Below, piece by piece: positions 23,451 through 36,002 of a stretch of 64,000 bases of DNA (positions are counted from its first letter, which is position 1; each line of letters begins with the position of its first letter). A program made the position numbers and the translations under genes. The notes beneath the pieces were generated by a model, which ran no database searches, had not been told where the DNA came from, and worked only from the letters and a program-made list of their open reading frames with translations. Origin of the DNA: Triticum aestivum (taxonomy: Eukaryota; Streptophyta; Magnoliopsida; Poales; Poaceae); the NCBI RefSeq assembly GCF_018294505.1, contig NC_057810.1:208090113-208154112 (forward strand). Reading direction: 5' to 3'.

Positions 23451-24940
23451 TGTAAGTGCATCTAGTGCCCCTTAGTGATTTTGGTGTATTGAAGAGTTAT
23501 AGGTTAAGGGACTGATGCGTTTGTGAGTGTACTCAGGTCTATAAGTCTATGAGGAGTTTGATAATTACAGAGAAAGTCGACCCCTAAAAATCAAGTTCTT
23601 CAACTGAAGACTTTGGATTTTTCAAGACTTTCTGAAGACTTTGAAAGTGAAGAAATTGGTGTGACCTTGAAGACTTGGAATTCATTCGAGGAACATGAAG
23701 CGTGAAGAATTTTGTTTTCGTAGTTTCATTTTCTCTTTCTTGAGTCATAGGAAACACCGTACTGTTAAAGGGGGTCGAGGAAATACTAAGGAAAATTTTC
23801 CATGTGATGCTCAACTCAAAATCCTACACCTGCCAATCCCTTCGAGTGAAGCCATTGGAAATCTCATACAGTTCAGTCAATTTCTTCAGTAATAGAGATG
23901 AAGTTCTTCTGGTTGCTGAGGAATTTGTTCTAACTGAGGAGTTAGGAATTTGCCAGTGCGGATTGCCTACACAATGAGGAACATGATAGCCCTGAGGAAT
24001 TTGAGAGTCAAAATTCCGACCGTTGCTGTGCTACGCGCCCGCTGTCCCAAAATATCTACCCACCTAACGGTCATATCATTGAAGGGCATTTATGTCTTAT
24101 CATGTCGGGCTGCTCCCCTTCAACCACTAGCTGGTTGGCTGCTCCGAGAGAAACTAACACTTGTCATTTCAGAGCATCCCATCCTCCGAGGACTTTGAGC
24201 GAAAATCATCAAGTGAGGAAAACCCAAACCCAAACACCTTCAAACCCAAAGTGATTGAGCATCACTGAAGAGATTGATCCTGCGTCGATCCGACACTTGT
24301 TACCTTTGAAGACTATGCTTCTTCCAGACGGTTAGGCATCATGGTCTAGAGCATCCAAGAGGAATAGTAGATAGCCGAGTGATCAAGTCTGTGAAGGTTT
24401 GGAAGTCACCTGAAGACTTACCATGAGTGATTGGGCGAGGTCTGTGTGACCTTAGCTCAAGGAGAATATGGTGAGGACTGTGTGTCCGGGACTGTGTGTC
24501 CTCAGGTTTAAATACCTAGCTAGTCCAACCAGACATACAACTGATACAGCAGTTTGAACTGGTCTACCAAATCATTCTCTTCACTAAGCTTACTGGTTCT
24601 ATTTCCTCAACTCTTTCATTTCCTCATTTCAGTTGTTGTGTGCTTGTTCATATCTGTTTGAAGACTTTGACTGAAGACTTTCTCAATTTCCTCAGTTCAA
24701 TTTCTTCAGTCTGTCCGTATTCATCCTGTGTTATCCTATGTTTATGCTTTCTGTACTCTGTGCTTGTCTTCATTTCATCATGATGACTATGCTTGTGTTC
24801 TGTTATGTTTACTTTTGAGTACTTATTCCGCTGCAAGTAATTCTTCGCAAAGGAATTTCCTCACTAGAAAATTTCTTAGTGAAGAATTCATAAAAATCGC
24901 CTATTCACCCCACCCCTCTAGTCGATATAACGCACTTTCA
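23451..24940 (+). repeat. S2 5' LTR
   Basis: Starts TGTAAGTGCATCTAGTGCCC and ends TCGATATAACGCACTTTCA, 1,490 bp. Compared with the 3' LTR it lacks a 21-bp segment at about 24117 that includes the TATA box. The deletion is flanked by short C runs. It has many GAAGACTT-type motifs, as does the 3' LTR. Confidence 0.95.
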
Positions 24941-24956
24941 ATTGGTATCAGAGCAA
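24941..24956 (+). other. S2 primer-binding site
   Basis: ATTGGTATCAGAGCAAGG begins one base after the LTR. TGGTATCAGAGC is the standard initiator-Met tRNA PBS of plant Copia elements, with no mismatch here. Confidence 0.9.
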
Positions 24957-25007
24957 GGTACTCCCTTGTTCTGTGTGATTTTGGTTTAACCACCTGGAGT
25001 TTTAGTT

Positions 25008-27575
25008 ATGTCGACCGCAGGTATGATCAAGGTCTCTGTTGGGTGTCCTACCTTCGATGGAACAGACTACCCCTACTGGAAGAATAAGATGCGAATGCAT
25101 CTTGAGGCAATTGATAACGATCTCCGGTATGTTGTGGAAAATGGTGTTCCCTTAGTCACACCTTCTCTGAATGCTACTGATGTGAAGAGATTCAAGCAAC
25201 TCGATTCTCAAGCGAAGAACATCATGTGTGGCCATCTGAGCAAAGGGCAGTATGGAAGAGTGAGTGCTTTGGAAACTGCTAAGCTTATCTGGGATAGACT
25301 GTCCAAAGTGAATGAAGGAGTCTCAACTCAACGTGACACTCGTGTTGACGTTCTTCGCAATCTCTTCGACTGCTTCAAAAGACTTGACAATGAAAATGTT
25401 CAACAAACCTTCGATCGCCTCACTGACATCTTAAATGAGCTTCAAGCACTTGGTGCCATTGACATCACCGACCATGAGGTGGTGAAGAAATTATTGAGAT
25501 CTCTTGATTCTTCATTTGATACTCTGGCACTAATGATTCAAGAGCGTGCTGATTACAAGTCACTTGATCCCGCTGATATCCTCGAGAGACTAAACACTCA
25601 TGAGTTCCAGCTTGCTGAGAAGAGAGATCTCTATGGTTCGAGCTATGGCAGATCACGTGCTCTGAAGGCCAAGGCAGTCTTTGAGTCTGAAGATGAAGAC
25701 TCTGGTAGCAGCCTTAGTGATCCTGATGAACTGGGCCAGGAACTAGCACTGCTCGTGAAGAAATTTCAGAAGTTCTCAAGACGTGGTTGCTTTGGAAAAT
25801 CCTCAAGGAGTAATGATTCCTCATCCAGTGACTACAAGAAGAGGCTATGCCACAAATGTAAGAAACCTGGTCATTACATTCAAGATTGTCCTTAGTGGGA
25901 TAAGGAATCAAAGAAGAAGAAGTACATGGATTAAAGTTCTGATGATGCGAAGAAAAATAAGAAATCTTCAAAGTATTCATCATCAAAATCTTCATCTCAC
26001 AAGAAGAGCAGCTCCAAGAAGGCTCGAGCATTCATTGGCAAGGAAATGGACTCTGAGGCTGAATCTAAGGAACATGATGAAGAGGAGGCATCTGAGGAGT
26101 CTGAGTCTAGTGTGGCGAGCCTAGCTCTCGCTACTGCATTCGTCAGCAAGTCTATCTTCAACTCTGAAGAAAATGGCATCACCAACAAGGCTGATGAAGG
26201 CAATGATGACTACACTCCCACCTATTGCTTCATGGCAAAGGGTGCCAAGGTAACTAACTACCCCTTCTCTGAATCTAGTGAGGATGAATCTGATGAAAAC
26301 CTCAAGCCCAGCTACTCTAAACTTGATAAGATTACTGTGAAACAACAAAAGGCTTTTGAAAAGGTTCAAAACATGCTAGACAAAAGTGACGATATGTTGG
26401 GTGAAGAAATGGATCGCACTAAAACCTTGATTGAAAATCTTTAGAGACTTCAGTCTCGGTTTGAAAACCTTCAAGGTCATCATAACACTCTCATATCTGA
26501 TCACGAGAAGCTTTCTTATGAATTTCTTCAAAGAAAGCAAGATCTTGAGAATCTAAGAGTGAGTTATGAAGATCTTCAGAAGGAGCGCGATTCATTACTT
26601 GCTCAACAAATCATCGCTACTCAGGAAGAATTTGCTCCTCCATGTTTGAAGTGCATTGAACGTGAAACTGCTAATTCTTCACCTGAATGTTCAAATGCTT
26701 CTAATGCTACAAATTCTTCATCTGCCTCTGCTATCACTAATTCCTCATCTGAGCACATTGCTAGTATCACTGACGATGCAGGGCTGTAGGAATTGTACAT
26801 GATAGGCATGTACAAAACCCTCAAAGGGCATTAGACTCTTTGTGACGTGCTTAAAAAGCAAATCCTCAACAAGAACCCTAGGAAAGAGGGTATTGCCTTT
26901 GAGAGGAAACTCAATGCTGATGGAACATATTGGAAGCCAGAGCAGTACCCAAAAACCTCATGGGTTGCTGCAAAGGGACCTCCAGTTGATCCATACAATT
27001 TATCTGGATTTACATGTGAAACTCCTCATTCTTCTGATGAGTCATTTGACTCCAACTATAAACTGTTCAAAAATCAGAATGGTGAAGTATTTGCTAGATA
27101 TGTTGGCACTAACTGCAGGAACGGTTCCCCTATGAAGAAAATCTAGGTTCCCAAAAAGTGCCTTGAAAGTCTTCAGGTGAATGTCCTCATGACACCACCT
27201 GTGAAGAATAGGAACTCCAGATCAAATTCTTCATATGGACCAAATTCTTTATATGGATCCAAGTCCTCATACAGACCAAATTCCTCGCGTGGATCAAATT
27301 CCTCAAAAGGATCAAACTCCTCATATGATCATCATCGTGCTAACCCCTCTGTTTCGAAGGGAAGAGCTAAGGGCTATGAATATGAGAATTATTCTTCTAA
27401 TCATTATGTTCATAAGTCCTCAAAGAATTTCTCTGCTTATTCATATGCTTATCCTAACTCCTCTTATGTGAAACGAAGTGGACTGGCTTCTATGCCACCT
27501 TTCTCATATGGAGCTCGCAGAGTGATGAATTCTTTGCCACCCCTTCGGATGTGGGTGGTGAAGAAAAAGAACTAA
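25008..27575 (+). pseudogene. gag: S2 Gag (Sirevirus type, interrupted by stops)
   Basis: The ATG at 25008 gives 295 open codons to a TAG at 25893. The frame continues in phase through several more stops (near 25934, 26442, 26787, 26832, 27144) to a final stop at 27573. Order: Copia gag capsid region, an intact C-C-H-C zinc knuckle (C-H-K-C...G-H-Y...D-C) at about 25848-25890, Ser/Lys-rich and acidic tracts, a coiled-coil-like region (about 26330-26620), and a Ser/Asn/Pro/Tyr-rich tail ending M-W-V-V-K-K. The TAG at 25893 stands where S1 has CAG (22691), and the one at 27144 where S1 has TGG (59074), so the stops are secondary. Confidence 0.85.
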
Positions 27576-27810
27576 TCTCTTATGCAGGGTCAGGTCTCTA
27601 GTCATGCTTAAAACGTCTGAAGAATTTGCTGGAGACCTGAAAATTGCTTGAAAGGACGCAGGATATCATGAAGAAATGAACTTTAATTTATCACGTCCTC
27701 ATACTGTTTTATCTGTTCTATTGCTTGATGAAATTGATCTGATGATATTGATGTCATATTCTTCACTGATGAAGTATATGAGTTCGTAAGTTGCAGTAAT
27801 TCATCTGCAG

Positions 27811-30800
27811 GATGATCAACCCAAGGCAAATGAGTGGGTCCTCGATAGTGGATGTACGAATCACATGGCTGGTGACAAGAATCTATTGATGGATGCTCCC
27901 TTATCACAATCGCATCTGAAGCATATCATCTTCGCTGACAAAGGCAAAAGTCAGGTATTGGGTCTAGGTAAGGTTGCGATCTCAAAGGATCGACACATGG
28001 ACAAAGTCATGCTTGTCGAGTCCTTAGGATACAACCGCATGTCTGTCTCGATGCTTTGTGATCTCGATATGGTTGTTGTCTTTGGCAAATATCGTTGTGT
28101 TGTGATCGTGGAAGCTAACAATTCCAAAGTCTTTGAGGGCTTTAGGAGAGGAGACTTGTACATTGTTGATTTCTCTACAGGACCACAACCGGCCGTATGC
28201 CTACTTGCAAAAGCTTCAGAATGTTGGCTATGGCATCGATGACTTGGTCATGCTGGCATGAGGAATCTCCACACGCTTGCGAAGAAGAAGCATGTCATTG
28301 GCATTGAGAATGTCAAATTCCTTAAGGATCATTTGTGCGGAGCCTGTGAAGCTGGAAAGATGACCAAGGCCAAACATCCAGCGAAGACTATCATGACTAC
28401 CACTTGACCATTTGAATTGCTTCACATGGATCTTTTTGGTCCTAATCATTATTCTACAGTTACAAATGATGCATCTCTATATGGCTTTGTTATTGTTGAT
28501 GATTATTCTCGTTACACATGGGTGCACATTGTCACTTACAAACATGAGGTGCAGGAAGTCTTCAAATGATTTTCCTCGAGGGCTTCAAAAACCTTTGGTG
28601 TGAAGATCAAGCACATCAGAAGTGATAGTGGGACCGAGTTCAAGAATTCTGGTCTTGATGACTATCTTGATGAACTTGGTATTACTCATGAGTTATCTGC
28701 TCCTTTTACTCCTCAGCAGAATGGCATCATGGAGCACAAGAACAAAACTCTTGTTGAGATGGCTCGCACTATGCTTGATGAATACAAAACGCCTCGTCGT
28801 TTCTGGATTGAGGCAATTGATACTGCGTGCCACATCATCAACAGAGTATATCTTCACAAATTCTTCAAGAAGACTGCTTATGAACTCCTCACTGATAAAA
28901 AGCCCAATGTGAGTTATTTCCATGTCTTCGGTGCTAAATGTTGGATTAGAGATCCCCATCACAATTCTAAATTCGCACCGAAAGCACATGAGGGTTTTAT
29001 GCTTGGTTACGGAAAGGACTCGCACACCTACAGAGTCCTCAACAACGTTCTTCACAAAGTAGTTGAAACTGTAGATGTGCGGTTTGATGAAACTAATGGT
29101 TCGCAAAGAGAGCACCTACCCTCTGTGATAGATGAACCAGCTCCTAAGGAATCTATCAAGTTCAAGGCTACTGAGGATGTCATTCCTACCGAAGAATCTG
29201 CTGAAAATTCATTCTAGAACGTGAGAACACCGAGCTGGAGCACCTGAAGAAAATTGTGCTGAGGAAAATGGTCCTGAAGAAAATGCGGATCAAATTCCTA
29301 GACAACAACCCGCTCATACTCGCGTTGCAAACGAAGTGCAAATTGAGAGAATCATCGATGACATTGAGGCACCAGGTCCTCTCACATGCTCAAAAGCTTC
29401 ACATTTGTCTAACTTTTGTGGGCACTTTGCTTTTGTCTCTATCATAGAGCCCACTAAGGTAGATGAAGCATTTCTGGAGCCTGAGTGGATTCAAGCTATG
29501 CAAGAAGAATTACATCAGTTCGAGCTCAACAATGTCTGGGAGCTGGTCAAACATCTAGATCCTCGCAAGCACAACATCATTGGCACAAAGTGGATCTACC
29601 GCAACAAGCAAGATGAAAATGGCCTTGTGGTGAGGAATAAGGCACGACTTGTAGCTCAAGGTACACACAGGTTGAAGGAATTGATTTCAATGAAACTTTT
29701 GCACTTGTTGCTAGACTTGAGGCTATTCGCATATTGCTTGCTTATGCTAACCATCATGATATCACTTTATATCAAATGGATGTGATAAGTGCATTCCTCA
29801 ATGGTAAGCTTGAGGAAGAAGTATATGTTGCTCAACCCCCAGGTTTTGAAGTTCCAAAACATACTGACAAAGTCTTCAGACTCAATAAGGCCCTGTATGG
29901 CCTCAAGCAGGCCCCTCGGGCGTGGTATGATACTTTGAAGGAATTCCTCATGAAGAAAGGCTTCAAACCCGGTTCACTCGACCCAACTCTTTTCACTAAA
30001 TCTTATGATGGTGAATTGTTTGTGTGCCAAATATATGTTGATGATATTATTTTTGGCTGTACTCACCAACGTTATAGTGATGAATTTGCCTATATGATGA
30101 GTGAAGAATATCAAATGTCTATGATGGAAGAACTGAAATTCTTTTTAGGTCACCAAGTCAAAAAATATATTCTTTTTAGGTCTTCAAATTCGTCAACAAC
30201 ACAATGGCATATTCATATCTCATGAGAAATACCTCAAGGATGTGTTGAGGAAACTCGGCATGCAAGATTGCAAAGGGGTCAAAATTCCTATGCCCACAAA
30301 TGGCCATCTATGCATTGATGAAAATGGTAAAGACTTTGATCAAAAGGTATATACCTATCCATGATTGGCTCTTTATTGTACCTATGTGCATCTAGGCCGG
30401 ATATTATGCTTAGTGTTTTCATGTGTGCCCAATTTCAAGCTACACCAAAGGAATCACACCATAAGGCTGTGAAGCATATTCTTCGATATCTAGCTCACAC
30501 ACCAACACTTGGATTATGGTATCCCAAGGGCTCTTCCTTTGATCTCATTGGATATTTAGACTCTGACTATGCTAGAGATCGTGAGGACCGCAAGTCAACA
30601 TCTGGCACATGCCATTTCATCGGACGATCCTTGGCATGTTGGTCCTCGAAGAAGCAGAACTGCGTCTCACTCTCCACTACAGAAGCTAAGTACATTGCTG
30701 CTGGATCGTGCTGTGGTCAATTACTATGGATGAAGCAAACACTCAAGGACTATGGCATCAACGTGAAGAATGTGCCTCTCTACTACGACAATGAGAGCGC

Positions 30801-31020
30801 TATCAAGATTGCTCGTAACCCAGTTCAGCACTCGAAGACAAAGCACATCCAGATTCATCATCATTTTCTTCGTGATCATGTGTTGAAGGGCGACATCTCC
30901 ATCGACCACGCAAGCATTGAAGACCAGCTAGCCGATGTCTTCACTAAGCACTTGGATGAGAAGAGATTTAGCAAGTTGCGGTGTGAGCTAAATATCCTAG
31001 AATCTTCGAATGTTCTCTGA
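27811..31020 (+). pseudogene. pol: S2 Pol: protease, integrase, reverse transcriptase, RNase H
   Basis: Protease active site D-S-G at 27844-27852. Integrase zinc region near 28228-28350 (H...L-G-H...C-x-x-C), then catalytic Asp at about 28427 and 28497 and Glu in a Q-N-G-I-M-E context near 28730. RT has an intact Y-V-D-D at 30034-30045. RNase H occupies 30361-31020 with D-S-D-Y, T-E-A-K-Y and D-N-E-S-A. Damage: CGA-to-TGA-like stops near 28238, 28407 and 28568, a stop at 29215, a 1-bp loss near 29661, and a 31-bp insertion at about 30150-30180. The order protease-integrase-RT-RNase H is the Copia order. Catalytic residues are largely kept, so inactivation is fairly recent. Confidence 0.88.
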
Positions 31021-31565
31021 AAAGGACACTCATCCTAACACTTATGCAAAATTGATGACTTAGATGTGCATCACACGAAGTAACGTTTTTCTTCAATCAA
31101 TGAAGACTAACCATCTAAGTGTGAAGAAATTAACGAAGAAATTGATTCTCAAAGCCCTACGACAATTGTACGCGGTGTCTGAAATCAGCTTTCTTATATG
31201 GTGGGTTATGCCACCACCAAAAGTTGAAAATCTTCAATTTAAGTTTTTCCTCAGTTTTTGAAATTCCTCAGTTTTTGAAATTCTTCAACTTTGCATTGCC
31301 TTCACTCTTTCTGCCGTTGTTCTTCATTTGATTAAGTGAATGTGATCGTACCCTTCCCCCTTTATGCTAAACTCAACCCAATCTTTTCACAAATTATTCA
31401 TGTGCATTCTATTTGAAACTCATTCAAAATCTTTACTGTGTCCTTGTCAGCTGAAGAATTTGCAAACGGAACTTTTAACTTATCTTATCTAAAATTTCGG
31501 CTTTGCCGCTCAAACCGTTCCACATCCCATGATAATACTTTTCTATTCACCCACGATCTCACACA

Positions 31566-31760
31566 ATCGCCACCTCTCAGTACGTGGGTGACACATGTCA
31601 AGCGAATGAGAAGGGTCAGGGGCATGTTCGTCCGATTTCCTCGGGCGTACAGTTTTTCACTCCGACTATAAATACCCCCTCCCCTTCCTCACTTTGTTTT
31701 TACTCCGCTCGTTCTCACTCCCGCTCGAGCTTCTCAAACCCTAGCGCCGCCGCTACTTCA
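31566..31760 (+). promoter_or_regulatory. Plant-gene-like promoter and 5' leader between pol and ORF3 of S2
   Basis: ACTATAAATACCCC (TATA box at about 31666-31675) is followed about 30 bp later by a pyrimidine-rich stretch (CCCTCCCCTTCCTCAC...) and then TTCTCAAACCCTAGCGCCGCC at 31731-31751. A TATA box, a CT-rich start region and an AAACCCTAG-CGCCGCC leader are what ordinary grass nuclear genes show. A TACGTGGG (ACGT-core) element lies upstream at 31581. This would give ORF3 its own transcript. Transcription is an inference; only the layout is visible. Confidence 0.5.
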
Positions 31761-32391
31761 TCATCGCCAGTGAGGAAGAGCTTCACTGCCTCGACCTCGT
31801 TGCCGTCGTACTCGCGCCGGCTGTGGATTTCTTCACTCCGTGGCCGCCGTAGCTGTCTTCCTCTGCCAAGTTAGGGCATGGAAGATTTGAACTGACAAAC
31901 TTCACATCTACACTTCCCAGTTCATCATGTTCTTCATCAAGGGTAATTAAAAGTTACTTTTACTGCCCTTTTTGATTCAAATGTTGTATTAAAAATCTTT
32001 AAAGGTGTTTATTCTTCAAATGTTCACACACTGAACGCCTCACATGTCATCTGGTCTTGATTCGTTTCTCTAAGCAATATTTTTTCTTCAAGATTCCTCA
32101 GTTGTGTGGATCATTGATATATACAACTATGGAACCTAAGACAAAGCACACTTAGTGAAATTCTTCAAGACTCATATGGTCAAATTCCTCAAACTTATTC
32201 TTTTTGAAAAACCTTCTGAGAACGCATATGACCTCTCCAAATTCCTCGCAACTATACTCTATTCATAGGTACTCATGTCTGCTGCTTAATCACTAGGTTC
32301 TCATCAACTTAACTCATTTGCAACATTCCTTGAAGAAAAGTTGCATACATCTTCAGAGAATTCCATTGTTCAAATTCCTCAGCTGAAGCAA
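31761..32391 (+). other. Leader region before ORF3 of S2
   Basis: The first ~110 bp are GC-rich like a 5' leader or first exon. The rest is AT-rich with TTCCTCA/GAAGAA motifs and no conserved frame. A possible 5' splice site (AAGGGTAATT, about 31936) would allow the AT-rich part to be an intron. The open frame at 31584-31874 spans the putative TATA box and is probably not translated as such. Confidence 0.35.
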
Positions 32392-35300
32392 ATGGCTGAT
32401 GGTAAGAAGCCGCAGAAGGGTGGAAAGAGGCCTGAGGTCAATACCGCCTTCGAGATCCCTCATGACATATACAAGGATTATTGCATTCCTGATGAGGCCA
32501 AATTTGGTAAGGAGGACAAAAATCAGCGCAAGGTGCGCATACAAAGGATAGAGAGGAGATGGGCACAGGAATGGAGGGAGTACAGATATGTTACTCCCAA
32601 GTATATGAAGAAATTCGCTCTCAACCCTCCATGCCAAGACCTCCATTGGCACCTGGCCAATTGGCAGATCCCACTAGCCTCAAGCATGGTCAGGATTATC
32701 CTGATGAATGGGCAAAGCGCCAGGCCAAACTGGCCAAATAGTCAAAAGAAGCAGTGAGGAAATTCAATGAAGACTCTGCTGCTACTGCTACCGCTGATGA
32801 GGCCTCTGCAAGCAAGCCGAAGAAGGCCATGCCTAAGAAGCCTGCTCACAAGCCAAGTGCTTCACCCTCAATGCCCTCATGGCCAAGTTCCTCAGCAATG
32901 CCCTCACGGCCAGATTCTTCAAAGCCCTCACGGCCAACCCCTCAAACTGCTCCTCCTCCTTCAAAGTCATCAGCTCCTCCGACAAAGTCCTCAGCTGCTC
33001 CAACTAAATCCTCTGCACCTGTGCATGTCACCACGTGCCAAAGGACTACAGGCATCTCAATTGCCTCAGGAGCTTCTGCAAGTTCCTCTGCTGCACCAAA
33101 TTCCTCAACTGGCCCCTCTCTGCTGAAGAAAAAGGCCACTCCTGGACGAGGCTCTCGACCAAGTCCTCACAATAAGGAGGTCGCCTTTCAAGTGCCATCT
33201 GATGATGATGAGGCTGATAATCAAGAACTTGTCGAAATCATTAGAGACAGGCAGGTCAAGGCCGCTAGAGCCAAAGGCAGCAATGTGCCAATGTTACTGG
33301 ATCCGAAGTTGATCCTAGATTTCATCGATCTATGGCAGAAGGATCCAAACACACCTTTGCCGGAGATAAACCTCACTCCTGGTCAAAGTGATGTTTTGAC
33401 TACCTTCATTGAAGAAGAAAAATGGAAGTATGACCAAGCCAGGTCAGTGAAGTAAGCGCAGTACAAGAAGCAGCGCTACCTAAATGACAACATCCTCAAT
33501 CTTTCACCTGAGTAGCTCATTGCACTACAAGCTGAAATCAAGAAGCTTAGCGAAGAATTTGAAGCCTACAAGGCTGACAAGAAGGGAGCCAAGGTCCGGT
33601 TCGTCAAGCTAACAAAGACATTCACTTCAAGTGTGGCTGCTCTTGTGCGCATTGAAGTCACTCTGGCTGAAGCATCTGTCCAACCTACTGAAGAACATGC
33701 CAGCACCGCTGATGACAATCAGGCTGCTGAAGAAATGAGAGTACCAGGGCTGATGAATGCATTCTAGCTGCTGAAGAAATTGCCAGGGCATCCACTAGTG
33801 TTGCGCCTGAAGAAAATGAAGAAGTCAGGGCAACTACATCAGTTGTGCCTGAAGAAAATGAACCAAATTCCTCTTCTCCTCCTACACCAACACCAACGCC
33901 AACTCCAATCCTTCCATCTTCATCAGATGTGAAGAAGACCAAGGCTGTAGAGCGTGCAGCTGTGAAGAAAAGGAAGACATCAACTTCATCAGATTCTTCA
34001 GTTCCGAAGAAGATGAAGGCTTTGAAAGCTCATTTGACAACCCAATTGATGTCATCAAAGGACCTTGTTCCTTTCAATGAAGATTATGTGATTCCAAGTG
34101 AGTCAGATGAAGAAATTCCTTCTGCTGCTTCATCAGAGTAGTTGGATGAAGAAATTGAACTGGATGCAATCCCTTCAACACCTGTTTTCCCCTCGCCTAT
34201 GCCTCAATTTACTGCTGAAGAGGCCGACGTTGAAGAAATGGAAGATGAAGATGTGGACATTGGTTGTACCACTCCCGTGCTGAATGATTACTTTTGGGAA
34301 AGTTAGCACCCCAACTCTCCACTGTTCACTCCAGTTCAACAAATTCCTCAGTCCCCTGTTGCTACTGAAGTACAAATGGGATCTGAAGAACCTCATGCAA
34401 CCCCATATGTCCATGAAGAAATTCCAGCCACTAGTGCTGATGAAAATGTCAATGAAGAATTGAAGACCCAAGCTGCAACTGAAGAAGAGCCTGGAATTCC
34501 TCAGCCTATGGATCCTGAGATTGCGATTCCTGAGGTGGTGATGCAATTGACTGATACTCCTCAGCCCAAGCCAAAGGATCCCTTCTAGAAGAAGCAGAAA
34601 TTCAAGGCTGATGACTTCTTGGGCGAGCACGTGTTCTTCACTAGTTATAATTCTTATGACTCTGCTCGTCTTAGAAGGAAGCTCTTTTGGACTGCCAGCC
34701 AGGCCAATTTCTATTCTTCACTGCTCTTCAACAAAGACAAAGACTTCGACCACGAGCATATTCCTCACGTGGATATGGAATCAATGCCTTGCTTCTCTCC
34801 AGTCCTCAGTGTGCTTCACGATGCAGGACTGCTCAACTTTTGCTCTGACATTGTTGATTGGAATGAAGAGCTTATTCTTCAGTTCTACACAACGCTGCAT
34901 GTCACAGGTGATGTTGTTGATACCAACACTTGGGTGTTGGACTGGATGACCGAAAACACTCATTATAAGGCAGTGGCCTCTTAATTACTTCATGCCCTGC
35001 CAATCAGTCCTCCACCTAAAGGTGCTCGTTGTTTGTACCAAGAACCTGAACTTACTGCTCATTACATGCAAGTGCTAATGAAGCCTCTGAAGCCTGGTCA
35101 AGCCCCAAGGACCAATTTCCTCGTGAAGGAATTAATGTATGTGCCAAGAACAGTCTATCGCATTCTGATGAAGACTTTGAGTCCTATCAAAGGCCACGAC
35201 TCATCTGATGAGGAAATTGTTGGCATCATGAAGAATATGCTATTAAACATCATGCATGGCATCCCTGTCAATTATCATGATTTCTTCATGAGGACTCTGG

Positions 35301-35998
35301 AAAACGCTGCACTTTCTGTGTTTGAGTTGAAGCCTTATCCTCCTTGGATTATGAGATTCATCAGAACAAGGTCTTCACTCAACTACAAAGTTGATTTTCA
35401 AAATCACCTTAGCTACTTCCCCCCGATTGAAGTCCTCAAGCGGACATATTCCTCAGCTGATGAGAAGGGCAAGGCACCAACAGTTTTTGATGAAGGCATT
35501 CGTCCATTGGATGGTCAGTTTCGCAAAGCTGCATCTTATTCCACCAATGATGACTCTGCCACTCATGATTCTGCAGCCAATGCACCCAAGTCAAATCCTC
35601 AAGCCACTGCTCCTCGTGTAATGACTGACCATGAGCTGGTTCTTAGTCTTCACCAGAAGGTGGATCGAAACCACAAGTGGGTTAAGCGTCAGTTTGGTTC
35701 TATTCTTCACAACATGACTACTACACATAACAAAGTGAAGAAAAACCATTACTACCTCTATGAAGTCTTCGGTCGCACCTGGGCTATTCTGTCACATATA
35801 TATGGTGAAGAAGATCTGAAGAAAATGGGTCTCAAGGAAGATTTTGACTGGTCTGCTCCTCCACCGAAGAAATACAAGTAGGTCAAGGTTCCTTCCTTGG
35901 TAGCTAGTTCATATTCTTCATCACACGACACGGACGAGTATGAAGACTTGGACGACACCGCGACAGGCCCTACAACGACACACGACCCCAACAACGCT
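32392..35998 (+). pseudogene. S2 ORF3 (extra Sirevirus reading frame after pol), decayed and cut by Angela
   Basis: The ATG at about 32392 (M-A-D-G-K-K-P-Q) opens a frame with basic and aromatic content (E-R-R-W-A-Q-E-W-R-E-Y). A frameshift near 32640-32700 is followed by a low-complexity Pro/Ser/Lys part (32754-33455) and Glu-rich repeats (to about 34590). A more ordinary C-terminal region follows (34611-34984 and 35033-35881), ending P-P-P-K-K-Y-K. Stops occur near 33453, 33512, 34138, 34303, 34586, 34981 and 35879. The ORF sits where Sireviruses carry an envelope-like or unassigned gene. I see no clear signal peptide or transmembrane anchor, so I do not call it an envelope protein. The function is unknown. 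Confidence 0.6.
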
Positions 35999-36002
35999 GG
36001 CG

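Noticed and set aside
32392..35998. ORF3 as an envelope glycoprotein gene
   Set aside because: No signal peptide or transmembrane segment is evident; most of it is low-complexity and charged. Only the position fits.
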